A stretch of 7,764 nt of DNA from Piscinibacter sp050175855. GTDB taxonomy: Bacteria > Pseudomonadota > Gammaproteobacteria > Burkholderiales > Burkholderiaceae_C. Below, one piece after another: positions 1 to 5,569 of the stretch; within the stretch, counting starts at the first letter, position 1, and each line of letters opens with the position of its first letter. The position numbers and the translations under genes were made by a program. The notes under the pieces are model-generated. The model did not search any database and had not been told where the DNA came from. It worked only from the letters and a program-made list of their open reading frames with translations. The stretch is from positions 1-7,764 of the forward strand of contig NZ_JBFXIO010000250.1 in the NCBI RefSeq assembly GCF_050175855.1, in the 5' to 3' direction.

Positions 1-1
1 G

Positions 2-571
2 GATGCGGTGGCCAAGGGCATGTCGCTGCCGCGCTACCGCACGCTGCTGCTGGAGCTGTACCACGTGGTCTGGCATTTCAACCCGGTGAGCGCCGCGGCG
101 GCCAGCCGGCTGGCCGACAGCCACAAGCAGGTGCGCTACTTCCTCTACGAGCACATGCACGAGGAGTCCGGCCACGAGGAGTGGGTGCGCAACGACCTCG
201 AGGCCGTCGGCGTGCCGGCGTCGGATACCGTGGGCTACAAGCCCTCGGCCTTCACCCAGGCCCTGGTGGGCTACAACTACTGGGCGGCCGACCGCTCGCA
301 CCCCTGCTCGGTGCTGGGCATGCTCTACACGCTGGAGGTCATCGCCTCGGTGTACGGCGGGCCGTTCGCCTCGGCCATCAAGGAGGCACTGCTGCTCGAG
401 GGCGAGCGCGGCGTGTCCTTCATCAATTCGCACGCGACGATGGATGCCGAGCACATGGCCGATCTGCGCCAGGTGCTCAACACCATCGAGGATTCGCCCG
501 CACGCGAGGCCGTCGTCGACACGGCGCTCGTCAACTTCCATCACTTCACCCGCATCATCGAGCAGGTATGA
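2..571 (+). CDS. Heme-oxygenase-like diiron protein, 5' truncated, upstream of rpfF
   Basis: The frame is open to the window edge, so the true start lies to the left; a GTG at 8 exists, but the protein already reads as mid-domain there. Residues below are counted from that GTG (187 residues to the stop). The all-helical sequence carries the ligand pattern I know from heme-oxygenase-like diiron oxidases (UndA, SznF type): E53-x2-H56 (164-175), E110 (335-337), then H142-x3-D146-x2-H149 (431-454). All six positions are present and their spacing is close to that of UndA as I remember it. This argues for a metal-dependent oxidase or oxygenase rather than a TenA thiaminase. The substrate cannot be read from sequence. 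Its last codons overlap the rpfF start (ATGA, 568-571), so the two are translationally coupled and probably share a pathway; a role in making, altering or degrading the fatty-acid signal is inference. No signal peptide is visible in the part present. Current pipelines would likely call it an iron-containing redox enzyme family protein. Confidence 0.5.
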   Translation, partial: DAVAKGMSLPRYRTLLLELYHVVWHFNPVSAAAASRLADSHKQVRYFLYEHMHEESGHEEWVRNDLEAVGVPASDTVGYKPSAFTQALVGYNYWAADRSHPCSVLGMLYTLEVIASVYGGPFASAIKEALLLEGERGVSFINSHATMDAEHMADLRQVLNTIEDSPAREAVVDTALVNFHHFTRIIEQV

Positions 572-1557
572 CGACCTCCACCCTTCGCGCCCCCGCGGCG
601 GGCGGTCTGCCGGCGGCGCTGGCGCGGCCTTACAAGTACCTGCGGCTGGAATGGACCGAGGAGCTCGGCATGCTGCGCGTGCGCACCTGCGTCAAGCCGA
701 TCCAGTGCTACAGCCTGGCCGGCATGACCGAGCTGCAGCGCATGCTCGACGACATCGCCGAGAACCCGGGCCTTGTCCGGCACTTCGTGCTCAGCTCCGA
801 CGTGGCCGGCGTGTTCAATTTCGGTGGCGACCTGGCGCTGTTCGTGCTGCTGGTGCGTGCCCAGGACATCGACTCGCTGAAGATGTATGGCCGCCGCTGC
901 ATCGACCTCGTCTGGTGGATGGAAACGGCTGCCAGTCGGGGCGTGCACACCACCGTGCTGGTGCAGGGCGATACGCTCGGCGGCGGCCTCGAATCGGTGC
1001 TGCCCTTTCACAAGGTGATCTTCGAGCGCAGCGCGCAGGCCGGCTTCCCGGAGGTGCTGTTCAACCTGTTTCCGGGCATGGGCGCCTGGCAGTTCACGAT
1101 CCGCAAGGCCGGGTTCGCCGTCGCCAACGACATGATTCTCAGTGGCCGCCTCTACACGGCCGAGCAGTTGCTGCGCCGAAGCCTGGTCGACCTCGTGGTG
1201 GACGATGGCACCGGCGAAGAGGCGATGCTCGAGATGGTGCGCAGCATCGAGCCCAAGCTGCGCGGCACGCTGGCGGCGCTGAACGCTCAGCGCGTCGCGG
1301 CGCCGATCACCTACGAATCATTGGTCGCCGCCGTCGACCTCTGGGCCGAGACAGCGCTGACGCTGACCACCCGCGACCTGCGCCTGATGGAACGCCTCGC
1401 CCGCGCCCAGGTGCGCAAGGCCGGCGGGGCCGAGGAGGGCGCGGTGGAGGAGATCAAGCGCATCGAGCTCGACACCGCCTGGGGCGAACTGCGCGGCGGC
1501 AACACCGGCTTCGGCGAGGAGCGCGGAACCGGCCTCACGGCCTGGGGGGCGCTCTAG
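568..1557 (+). CDS. rpfF: DSF synthase RpfF, crotonase-fold acyl-ACP dehydratase/thioesterase
   Basis: The encoded protein has 329 residues. RpfF enzymes convert 3-hydroxyacyl-ACP to a cis-2-unsaturated fatty acid, the diffusible signal factor, in the cytoplasm. Visible family marks: the FNFGGDL oxyanion-hole segment (83-89), LGGGLE with catalytic Glu142, and FPEVLFNLFPGMGAW (160-174) with catalytic Glu162. The 20-residue Glu spacing matches Glu141/Glu161 of the Xanthomonas enzyme. The second Glu and the LFPGMGA signature distinguish RpfF from ordinary enoyl-CoA hydratases. The ATG at 568 overlaps the stop of the diiron gene and follows a weak AGCAGG ribosome site, so coupling decides this start; the frame stays open upstream, but only as an overlap with the preceding gene. 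The protein is about 40 residues longer than the Xanthomonas enzyme (289), mostly as a charged, glycine-rich tail after about residue 285. The gene converges on the RpfC-like kinase, 13 bases away. Assignment to the RpfF family is secure; signal chain length is unknown. Confidence 0.9.
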   Translation: MTTSTLRAPAAGGLPAALARPYKYLRLEWTEELGMLRVRTCVKPIQCYSLAGMTELQRMLDDIAENPGLVRHFVLSSDVAGVFNFGGDLALFVLLVRAQDIDSLKMYGRRCIDLVWWMETAASRGVHTTVLVQGDTLGGGLESVLPFHKVIFERSAQAGFPEVLFNLFPGMGAWQFTIRKAGFAVANDMILSGRLYTAEQLLRRSLVDLVVDDGTGEEAMLEMVRSIEPKLRGTLAALNAQRVAAPITYESLVAAVDLWAETALTLTTRDLRLMERLARAQVRKAGGAEEGAVEEIKRIELDTAWGELRGGNTGFGEERGTGLTAWGAL

Positions 1558-1570
1558 CCGCGAGGTTCGC

Positions 1571-3394
1571 TCAAAGCCACGTCGCGATCACTTCACGGAG
1601 CTGGTCGCGCGTGTAGGGCTTGGCGAGGTGGGCGTCCATGCCCGCCTCCATGGCGTGGGCGGCATCCTCGTCGTAGGCGTTGGCGGTCAGCGCCACGATC
1701 GGCGTGCGCGGCAGCCGCTGGCGCAACTCGCGGGCGCGGATCTGCTGGGTGGCGGTATAGCCATCCATCACCGGCATCTGGCAGTCCATCAGCACCAGGT
1801 CGACGGAGCGACGCGCCAGGACGTCGAGCGCCTCGGCGCCGTCCTGCGCCTCGATGCAGTCCAGGCCCAGCGACTGCAGCATCTCCTCGGCAATCACCCG
1901 GTTCACCGGGTTGTCCTCCACGACCAGCACCGTGCCCGACAGCTGCGAGGGCACGGTGTCCAGCGGCGTCATCGCCGAGTCGACCGGGTCGCCCTCGGGC
2001 GGGTTCGGGTCGGCATCGAAGGCCAGGTCGAAGTGGAAGCGCGAGCCTCGGCCGGGCTGGCTCTCCAGCGCGATGCGGCCACCCATCGCCTCGATGATCT
2101 TCTGGCTGATCGCCAGGCCCAGCCCGGTGCCGCCCGTACGGCGGCTGCGCGAACCGTCGACCTGGTGGAAGGGCTGGAAGAGCTGGTCCTGCGCCTCGGC
2201 GGGTACGCCGATCCCGGTGTCGACGACCTCGAAGCGAACCACCGGCCGCTGCGGCGCGCCACGGCCGGGCCGCAGGCGCAACGAGACGCCGCCGCGCTCG
2301 GTGAACTTGATCGCATTGCCCACCAGGTTGAGCAGCACCTGCTTCAGGCGCTGCGCGTCGCCGATCACCCAGTTGGCGGATTCCGGGTCGACCTCCACCA
2401 CCAGGGCCAGCCCCTTGGTCTCGGCGTTGGCGCGGAACAGCGCCACCACCGATGCGGCGGTGGCGTGCAGCGACAGCGGCGCACGAGCGAGGTTGAGCTT
2501 GCCCGCTTCGATCTTGGAATGGTCGAGCACGTCGTTGAGGATGGTCATCAGCGAGGCGCCCGACGACGCGGCGGTCTTCACGAGGCGGCGCTGCTGCGGG
2601 TCGAGCCGCGAGCTGCGCAGCAGCTCCAGTGCGCCGAGCACGCCGTTCATCGGCGTGCGGATCTCGTGGCTCATGGTGGCGAGGAACTGCGACTTCGCCA
2701 TGTTCGCCGCATCGGCCGCCTCCTTGGCACGGCGCAGCGATTCGTTGGCGGCTTCCGCCATGGCCTTGGCGCGCTGCAGCGAGGCGTTGGCGGCATCGGC
2801 TTCCAGGCCGTGGCGGACCGCGCGGGTGGTGATGGCCGTGAACTCGCGCGCGGCACGGAACATCGTCACGCCGAAGATCACCACCATGAAGGCGATCGGC
2901 AGCGACCGCTGGCCGGGCCCGACGGCGTTCACCAGGGCCAGCGATCCGAGCTGCGGCACGGTGAGCAGGGCGAACGATCGTCCCACCAGCGGCATGAAGT
3001 AGGCGGCCACCGCGACCGAGCCGGAGACCATGATCACGAAAGCCGTCTCGAACGTGCCTTCGAGGTAGGGATACACGCCCACGGTGGCCACCACCCACAG
3101 CACCCCGGCCAGGGCGGCGTTGGCCTGCAGGCCCAGCTGGGCGGCGCGGAGTTCGACTTCGGACAGCGGTTCCTGCTGGTGATAGCGGTGCCAGAGCCAC
3201 CAGCGCCAGACACTGGTCAGGACGCCCAGGCTGGCGCAGGCGACGGCTGCCGCATGCCGCTCCGCGTGCATGCCGAACCAGGTGATGATGCCGACCACGA
3301 GCAGCAGCGCGGTCACGCTGCGACCCGCGTTCTGGAGCGCCAGATCGAGCAACTCGCGTTTGACGGCGATGTCGGTGGATGGGTCTTGTGCCAT
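1571..3394 (-). CDS. RpfC-like membrane hybrid sensor histidine kinase (HisKA-HATPase-REC, no HPt)
   Basis: The encoded protein has 607 residues. It should sense a signal at the inner membrane, autophosphorylate on histidine and pass phosphate to its own receiver; beside rpfF, the likely signal is DSF. Order: hydrophobic segments near 26-41, 48-68, 89-110, 115-136, 139-158 and 164-181 with only short loops; a coiled coil at 195-236 built of 14-residue repeats; HisKA with MSHEIRTPMNG and His243; HATPase with N-box Asn360, DTGIG (392-396) and GGTGLGL (421-427); a linker; and a receiver with Asp494, phospho-acceptor Asp537, Thr570 and Lys592. A membrane-embedded input with no large periplasmic domain is like RpfC. 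Unlike Xanthomonas RpfC, it ends right after the receiver and lacks the HPt domain, so phosphotransfer onward needs a separate HPt protein or the receiver acts as an internal brake. The ATG at 3392-3394 has no clear Shine-Dalgarno. The histidine kinase call is certain; the DSF-sensor role rests on context. Confidence 0.9.
   Translation of the reverse strand: MAQDPSTDIAVKRELLDLALQNAGRSVTALLLVVGIITWFGMHAERHAAAVACASLGVLTSVWRWWLWHRYHQQEPLSEVELRAAQLGLQANAALAGVLWVVATVGVYPYLEGTFETAFVIMVSGSVAVAAYFMPLVGRSFALLTVPQLGSLALVNAVGPGQRSLPIAFMVVIFGVTMFRAAREFTAITTRAVRHGLEADAANASLQRAKAMAEAANESLRRAKEAADAANMAKSQFLATMSHEIRTPMNGVLGALELLRSSRLDPQQRRLVKTAASSGASLMTILNDVLDHSKIEAGKLNLARAPLSLHATAASVVALFRANAETKGLALVVEVDPESANWVIGDAQRLKQVLLNLVGNAIKFTERGGVSLRLRPGRGAPQRPVVRFEVVDTGIGVPAEAQDQLFQPFHQVDGSRSRRTGGTGLGLAISQKIIEAMGGRIALESQPGRGSRFHFDLAFDADPNPPEGDPVDSAMTPLDTVPSQLSGTVLVVEDNPVNRVIAEEMLQSLGLDCIEAQDGAEALDVLARRSVDLVLMDCQMPVMDGYTATQQIRARELRQRLPRTPIVALTANAYDEDAAHAMEAGMDAHLAKPYTRDQLREVIATWL
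2693..2800 (-). repeat. Three tandem 14-residue (42-bp) repeats coding the kinase signalling helix
   Basis: Kinase residues 199-234 read as three copies of a unit beginning A-[DE]-A-A-N: ADAANASLQRAKAM, AEAANESLRRAKEA, and a partial ADAANMAK. Units one and two (2759-2800 and 2717-2758) match at 31 of 42 bases by hand count. The 14-residue period equals two heptads, so adding or losing a unit would keep the coiled-coil register between the last membrane segment and His243. It looks like an internal duplication in the linker helix. Confidence 0.75.
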
Positions 3395-3471
3395 CAGCCG
3401 CGCAGCATAACTGCGCAGATACCCGCACGAGCATGCGCTATCGTCCCAAAGTCGACACTTGACCCGATACC
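3395..3471. promoter_or_regulatory. Divergent promoter region between the kinase and DUF1624 genes, with an inverted repeat
   Basis: This 77-base gap must hold both promoters. On the minus strand TATGCT (3409 down to 3404) is a plausible -10 element only about 10 bases before the kinase ATG, which would give an almost leaderless mRNA. A perfect inverted repeat, GCGCAG-CATAA-CTGCGC (3400-3416), straddles it and could be an operator. On the plus strand TATCGT (3439-3444) is a possible -10 giving a leader of about 20 bases; I see no good -35 at 16-18 bases for either. TTGACC at 3459-3464 is too close to the GTG to serve the plus gene. No Shine-Dalgarno is evident for either gene. Confidence 0.4.
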
Positions 3472-4188
3472 GTGGCTTTGGCGGAACGCTTCGATCGTCT
3501 GGACGCCCTGCGCGGCGTGGCCATCGTCTGGATGGCCGTCTTTCACTTTTGCTACGACCTGAACTACTTCGGGTTCATCCGCCAGAACTTCTATACCGAT
3601 CCGCTGTGGACGGTGCAGCGTGCGTGCATCGTCACGCTGTTCCTGTTCTGCGCGGGGCTCAGCCAGGCCGTAGCGCTGGAGCAGGGCCAGTCTTGGCAGC
3701 GCTTCTGGCGCCGCTGGGCGCAGATCGCCGGCTGCGCCGTGCTGGTCAGCATCGGCTCCTCGCTGATGTTCCCGCGCAGCTGGATCAGCTTCGGCATCCT
3801 GCACGGCATCGCGGTGATGCTGATCCTGGCGCGCCTTCTCGCGCCGCTCAAGGGCGGGCTGTGGATCGCCGGCCTGGCGGCCATCGTGCTGCCGCAGCTC
3901 GTGCAGCACCCGTTCTTCGACACGCGCTGGACCAACTGGGTCGGCCTGGTCACGCGCAAGCCGGTGACGGAGGACTTCGCGCCGGTGCTGCCCTGGCTGG
4001 GCGTGGTGCTGTGGGGCATGGCCACCGGCCGCTGGGTGCTGGCGCAGCGGCGCGGCTGGCTGGCCGACGCGCTGCCCGCGGCCGCCGCGCCGCTGGCCGT
4101 GCTCGGCCGCTGGAGCCTGAGCTTCTACAGGGTGCACCAGCCGGTGCTGATCGGCGCGCTGATGCTCGTGGTGGCGCTGCGCCGCTGA
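3472..4188 (+). CDS. DUF1624 / heparan-alpha-glucosaminide N-acetyltransferase-like membrane protein
   Basis: The encoded protein has 238 residues and is an integral inner-membrane protein. It starts with the family signature RFDRLDALRGVAIVWMAVFH (6-25), followed by CYDL, has FGILHGIAV at 107-115, and ends with an HQPVLIG motif (222-228) inside the last hydrophobic segment. Hydrophobic stretches near 13-30, 50-68, 84-99, 108-123, 129-145, 172-190 and 222-236 suggest about seven membrane spans. The family is related to acyltransferases that move acyl groups across a membrane onto sugars; the bacterial substrate is unknown, so no reaction is claimed. The start is a GTG at 3472 because it begins the conserved N-terminus seven residues ahead of DRLDALRG and no upstream ATG fits the frame. 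It diverges from the kinase and converges on thrH with 3 bases between stops. A functional link to the DSF locus is not supported beyond adjacency. Confidence 0.85.
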   Translation: MALAERFDRLDALRGVAIVWMAVFHFCYDLNYFGFIRQNFYTDPLWTVQRACIVTLFLFCAGLSQAVALEQGQSWQRFWRRWAQIAGCAVLVSIGSSLMFPRSWISFGILHGIAVMLILARLLAPLKGGLWIAGLAAIVLPQLVQHPFFDTRWTNWVGLVTRKPVTEDFAPVLPWLGVVLWGMATGRWVLAQRRGWLADALPAAAAPLAVLGRWSLSFYRVHQPVLIGALMLVVALRR

Positions 4189-4209
4189 GGCTCAGCCGCG
4201 CAGCGCCGC
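4171..4209. terminator. Long inverted repeat spanning both stop codons of the DUF1624 and thrH genes
   Basis: Arms 4171-4189 and 4191-4209 pair at 19 positions around a single central base (4190), with one C-C mismatch (4183/4197) and one G-U (4172/4208); in RNA the innermost pairs would open to form the loop. Both TGA codons lie inside, in the symmetric CTGAG-G-CTCAG core. There is no following T tract, so it is not a classic intrinsic terminator on either strand, but a stem of this strength at a convergent junction probably ends or stabilises both mRNAs. Confidence 0.55.
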
Positions 4210-4806
4210 AGCGGCCGTGTCGATGTGTGCCTTCAGCTCGGGGTAGCTGCGCGTCACCGGGAACTGCGGGAACTGCGCCACGATGGACTCGGGCGGGTGG
4301 ATGAAGAAGCCGGCGTGCGCCGACATCAGCATGCCGGTGTCGTTGTACGAGTCGCCCGCCGCGATCACCTGGAAGTTCAGCAGACGCAGTGCATTGACGG
4401 CGTGACGCTTCTGGTCGGCCATGCGCAGCACGTGGCGGGTGACGAACCCTTCGGCGTCGACCTCGAGCCGGTGGCACAGGAGTGTCGGCCAGCCGAGCTG
4501 ACGCATCAGCGGCTGCGCGAACTCGTAGAAGGTGTCCGACAGAATCATCACCTGATAGCGGCTGCGCAGGTCGTCGAGGAACTCGCGCGCACCTTCCATC
4601 GGGCCCATGCCGGCGATCACCTCCTGGATGTCGGCGAGCTTCAGCCCATGCTGCTTGAGCAGCCCGATGCGAAAGCGCATCAGCTTGTCGTAGTCGGGTT
4701 CGTCGCGCGTGGTGCGCGAGAGTTCGGGGATGCCGGTGCGCTTCGAGAAGGCGATCCAGATCTCGGGAACGAGCACGCCTTCGAGGTCGAGACAGATGAC
4801 TTGCAT
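4192..4806 (-). CDS. thrH: ThrH: phosphoserine phosphatase / homoserine phosphotransferase
   Basis: The encoded protein has 204 residues, the usual ThrH length. ThrH is a cytoplasmic HAD-superfamily enzyme that dephosphorylates phosphoserine and can transfer the phosphate to homoserine, linking serine and threonine synthesis. Visible: motif I CLDLEGVLVPEIWIAF (5-20) with nucleophile Asp7 and the D-x-E form typical of ThrH; motif II ILSDTFYEF (88-96) with Ser90; Lys133 as the motif III lysine; motif IV GDSYND (151-156). QPLMRQLG and PTLLCH (98-112) match the Pseudomonas protein nearly residue for residue as I recall it. No signal peptide is present. The ATG (4804-4806) begins exactly at the conserved N-terminus. 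It diverges from rlmB over a 22-base gap, so both promoters must overlap there, and its stop lies within the inverted repeat shared with the DUF1624 gene. The alternative label would be SerB, but the short length and motif I favour ThrH. Confidence 0.95.
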   Translation of the reverse strand: MQVICLDLEGVLVPEIWIAFSKRTGIPELSRTTRDEPDYDKLMRFRIGLLKQHGLKLADIQEVIAGMGPMEGAREFLDDLRSRYQVMILSDTFYEFAQPLMRQLGWPTLLCHRLEVDAEGFVTRHVLRMADQKRHAVNALRLLNFQVIAAGDSYNDTGMLMSAHAGFFIHPPESIVAQFPQFPVTRSYPELKAHIDTAAAALRG

Positions 4807-4828
4807 GCGGGGAGGCTACCATGCCCGG
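4807..4828. promoter_or_regulatory. 22-base thrH/rlmB divergent start region with overlapping -10-like elements
   Basis: For rlmB, GGCTACCAT contains a TACCAT -10-like hexamer (4817-4822) six bases before the ATG at 4829. For thrH, the minus strand carries TAGCCT (4818 down to 4813), six bases before its ATG. If both are real -10 elements, each mRNA starts at or next to its start codon and the two polymerase sites overlap. GGGGAGG (4809-4815) could instead be an rlmB Shine-Dalgarno, though 13 bases from the ATG is long. The -35 elements would lie inside the opposite genes; none is convincing. Confidence 0.35.
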
Positions 4829-5569
4829 ATGAGCAAACAGGTGCTGTTCGGCTTCCATGCCGTGACCGTGCGGCTGAAGACTGCGCCGCAGTCGGTGACC
4901 GAGGTGCACGTCGACGCCACCCGGCGCGACCAGCGCATGCGCGCCTTCGTCGAGCGTGCGAAGGAGGCCGGCGCGAAGATCGTCGACAGCGACGACGAGC
5001 GGCTGCGCCTGCTGTGCGGCACGCACCGCCACCAGGGCGTGGTGGCCCGTGTCGCGCCGGTGGCGATGAGCCACTCGCTCGACGACACGCTCGACGCGGT
5101 GGAAGGCCCGCCGCTGCTGCTGGTGCTCGACGGCATCACCGACCCGCACAACCTCGGCGCCTGCCTGCGCGTGGCCGACGGCGCCGGCGCGCATGCGGTG
5201 ATCGCCCCCAAGGACCACGCGGTGGGCATCAACGCCACCGTGGCCAAGGTGGCCAGCGGCGCGGCCGAGACGGTGCCGTATTTCATGGTCACCAACCTGG
5301 CGCGCACGCTGAACGAGTTGAAGGAGCGCGACATCCGCGTGATCGGCACTTCCGACCAGGCCGAGCAGTCGCTGTACGACGTCGACCTCACCGGCCCGGT
5401 GGCGCTGGTGCTCGGCGCCGAAGGCAGCGGCATGCGCCAGCTGACCGGCAAGACCTGTGACGTGCTGGTGCGCCTGCCGATGAAGGGCGCCGTCGAGAGC
5501 CTCAACGTCTCGGTGGCCTCGGGCATCTGCCTGTACGAGGCGCTGCGCCAGCGCGAGCGACGTGGCTGA
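4829..5569 (+). CDS. rlmB: RlmB: 23S rRNA (guanosine-2251-2'-O)-methyltransferase
   Basis: The encoded protein has 246 residues, the normal length. This SPOUT-family enzyme uses S-adenosylmethionine to 2'-O-methylate a guanosine of the 23S rRNA peptidyl-transferase P loop. An N-terminal substrate-binding domain starts KQVLFGFHAV (3-12) and runs to about residue 80. The catalytic knot follows: motif 1 LDGITDPHNLGACLRVADG (100-118) with Asn108 and Arg114, motif 2 LVLGAEGSGMR (193-203), motif 3 LPMKGAVESLNVSVASG (216-232) with Asn226. Full-length motif 3 and the RlmB-like N-terminus favour RlmB over TrmH or TrmL. The frame is open upstream to 4709 within antisense thrH, but homology begins at the ATG at 4829. 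The stop overlaps the sirtuin gene by 8 bases, suggesting a two-gene operon. Confidence 0.95.
   Translation: MSKQVLFGFHAVTVRLKTAPQSVTEVHVDATRRDQRMRAFVERAKEAGAKIVDSDDERLRLLCGTHRHQGVVARVAPVAMSHSLDDTLDAVEGPPLLLVLDGITDPHNLGACLRVADGAGAHAVIAPKDHAVGINATVAKVASGAAETVPYFMVTNLARTLNELKERDIRVIGTSDQAEQSLYDVDLTGPVALVLGAEGSGMRQLTGKTCDVLVRLPMKGAVESLNVSVASGICLYEALRQRERRG

Noticed and set aside
181..567. N-terminal extension of the rpfF frame upstream of the ATG at 568
   Set aside because: The extension reads as out-of-frame diiron protein and is Arg/Gly-rich; family similarity begins after 568 and ATGA coupling explains the start.
3459..3464. TTGACC as a -35 box for the DUF1624 gene
   Set aside because: A matching -10 would fall inside the coding sequence, about 10 bases past the GTG start.
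1628..3562. A 644-codon plus-strand open frame antisense to the kinase
   Set aside because: Its translation is rich in Arg, His, Gln and Gly with no recognisable domain, while the minus strand shows a complete kinase with all catalytic boxes.
4709..4828. Upstream extension of rlmB to an ATG at 4709
   Set aside because: These 40 codons lie antisense to thrH and show no RlmB similarity; the protein at 4829 begins at the expected residue.
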